Notes under the pieces: generated by a model | What the model was told of the DNA's origin: nothing | The model's input: the letters and a program-made list of their open reading frames with translations, nothing else | Database searches by the model: none | NCBI GenBank assembly: GCA_025454675.1 | Contig: JALONZ010000073.1 | Span: 1 to 7,883 of the forward strand | Source: Anaerolineae bacterium | GTDB lineage: Bacteria; Chloroflexota; Anaerolineae; Aggregatilineales; Phototrophicaceae | DNA length: 7,883 nucleotides | Direction: 5' to 3' | Position numbers and translations under genes: made by a program | Shown: positions 6,765 to 7,883 of the stretch, piece by piece | Numbering within the stretch: the stretch's first letter is position 1 | Layout: every line of letters begins with the position of its first letter

Positions 6765-7883
6765 TTATAACATCAATTCAATCACACCGTCCCCCGCCAA
6801 ATCGAATGTGATATGGTGGGTGGTCGTATCATACACATAATCCAACGGTTTGCCATTATACGTGATATTTTTCGGCTTATTTTCGGCATAAATCAGAAAT
6901 TTACCCTGCCCACGCACGCGCATCCGATGACTATCGCCATAAATCCCATATTGTGTGATTGCACCCGCGCTGTTGAACATCTCTACCAAACCAATCGGTG
7001 CGATGCCGTGCTGAATGGGGACAATCGTCACAATGTCATATCCCAACGGCGCAAGGGTCATATTCAGTCCTTCATCCGCTTTATCAAATCGGCGGAATAC
7101 GTTCTTGTTATGGACATATACATATTGACTATCGGCATTATGAACAGGATATATCGTATCCGAAATGCTTTCACCTTCATGATGGGCATTGAACACCCCT
7201 ATCACCATCCCAGTCGCATTCTGATTAAAAATTTTCAGCAAAATCGCTTCTTGGGTGGGGTCGTGGAATAAACAATCGGAGGTCGGCTTGCCAATCCCAA
7301 TCGGACGCATGACGCGACCATCGGGTAATACCAATTTTTTCAATAGGTTAAAATCGTGCGCGTCTGGCTTATCCGACACATAAATCGGGCTACCACTCAC
7401 TGCACGCCCCGCCGCGTGAAACGCGCCAACGGGATGCCCACTTTGGAACATATCCCAATCGGGATGCAAAAATTCGCCAAACCACATGCCAAACAACGCA
7501 TTCGTATAAAGATGTTCGCCGTGTGTGGCGGGGCGTTGGGGCCAAAAATCTATGGATGAGCGAATCAGGTTAGAGGCTAACGCGCCATAAATCATCTCAT
7601 TGGCACACGACATACAATTAATCAGGTTGCCATTAAAATGCACATTCACCGAGCCTTCGAGTGCCTCATGATAACGGTGCATCAAATGTACCCGCCCACC
7701 ACTATCCGCCGAAAGCCCATCCAAGCGCGATTGATTATCCACTTTCACCCCATCTACACCTTGTTGGCGCAAATAGCGATGATAATCATGATAAAAATTA
7801 TGGATAGAGTCGGCTTCTACGCGGTATAAATCGCCACCTTCCCATTCATTCATATTGGGGATGTAATGCAAAATACCCTCATG
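6765..7883 (-). CDS. GH36 raffinose-synthase/Sip1-type glycoside hydrolase, C-terminal part (runs off the right edge)
   Basis: The last 372 residues of a protein of the raffinose synthase/Sip1 family (GH36, clan D), whose members are usually about 650-850 residues and act on alpha-galactosides as galactosidases or galactosyltransferases. The reading frame is open to the window edge: the first codons read HEGI then Leu (TTG at 7871), so that TTG is internal and not a start. Numbering from the edge, GVDGVKVDNQ (42-51) holds the likely nucleophile Asp49; CMSCANEMIY follows at 90-99; RSSIDFWP (108-115) matches the acid/base region; HPDWDMFQSGHP (140-151) and FHAAGRAVSGSPIYVSD (155-171) are family hallmarks. 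The remainder is the C-terminal beta-sandwich, ending in a beta-rich tail. The usual Asp-Asp of the acid/base region is Ile-Asp here. The N-terminal domain, true start and any signal peptide lie outside, so specificity and location cannot be judged. Confidence 0.88.
   Translation of the reverse strand, partial: HEGILHYIPNMNEWEGGDLYRVEADSIHNFYHDYHRYLRQQGVDGVKVDNQSRLDGLSADSGGRVHLMHRYHEALEGSVNVHFNGNLINCMSCANEMIYGALASNLIRSSIDFWPQRPATHGEHLYTNALFGMWFGEFLHPDWDMFQSGHPVGAFHAAGRAVSGSPIYVSDKPDAHDFNLLKKLVLPDGRVMRPIGIGKPTSDCLFHDPTQEAILLKIFNQNATGMVIGVFNAHHEGESISDTIYPVHNADSQYVYVHNKNVFRRFDKADEGLNMTLAPLGYDIVTIVPIQHGIAPIGLVEMFNSAGAITQYGIYGDSHRMRVRGQGKFLIYAENKPKNITYNGKPLDYVYDTTTHHITFDLAGDGVIELML

Noticed and set aside
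6813..7271. Plus-strand open frame of 152 codons opposite the GH36 C-terminal domain
   Set aside because: Complementary to conserved GH36 sequence, with no ribosome binding site or recognisable motif; read as a shadow frame.
7869..7871. TTG as a start codon for the GH36 gene
   Set aside because: The frame stays open to the window edge (HEGI before this Leu), and the protein lacks its N-terminal half compared with the family, so this is an internal codon of a gene cut by the window.
1..7883. CRISPR array, tRNA, rRNA, insertion sequence ends or direct repeats
   Set aside because: I looked for spaced repeats, cloverleaf-like sequence, transposase motifs and terminal inverted repeats and saw none; genes fill nearly the whole window.

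Overview
The window holds six protein-coding genes, all on the minus strand, packed with almost no spare DNA. Both end genes run off the window. Read in the direction of transcription (from the right edge leftwards) they are: the C-terminal half of a raffinose-synthase/Sip1-type GH36 glycoside hydrolase; a complete cytoplasmic-type molybdopterin oxidoreductase with an N-terminal Fe-S motif; the molybdenum cofactor guanylyltransferase MobA; a large Suv3-like DExH RNA helicase; an alpha/beta hydrolase; and the first 58 codons of a membrane protein that resembles the start of a GT39/ArnT-like glycosyltransferase.

The organism is a bacterium with moderate base composition (below about half G+C, judged by eye) that uses the standard stop codons. 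The mix of a bacterial Suv3-like helicase, a Sip1-type alpha-galactosidase, a GT39-like membrane protein and a soluble molybdopterin oxidoreductase would fit a free-living environmental lineage such as Chloroflexota (Anaerolineae-like). That assignment is a guess from gene content, not from a marker gene. No rRNA, tRNA, mobile element, CRISPR array or long repeat is visible.

Spacing suggests up to three transcription units. (1) The GH36 gene ends and is followed within 3 bases by a short perfect hairpin. (2) The molybdopterin oxidoreductase has a strong GGAGG ribosome binding site and overlaps mobA by the four bases ATGA. The pair makes sense together, because MobA makes the guanine dinucleotide form of the cofactor that this oxidoreductase family uses. 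(3) After a 43-base gap that contains a TATAAT box come the helicase, the alpha/beta hydrolase (8 bases later) and the membrane protein (ATGA overlap). The functional link between the helicase and its two downstream neighbours is not evident.

The items most worth a second look are the helicase, whose roughly 450-residue N-terminal half seems to carry two helix-turn-helix-like segments and a charged coiled coil ahead of the Suv3 core; the oxidoreductase, which has Ser/Asp rather than Cys/Sec where the molybdenum ligand is expected; and the GH36 protein, which has Ile-Asp where an Asp-Asp pair is usual near the acid/base position.
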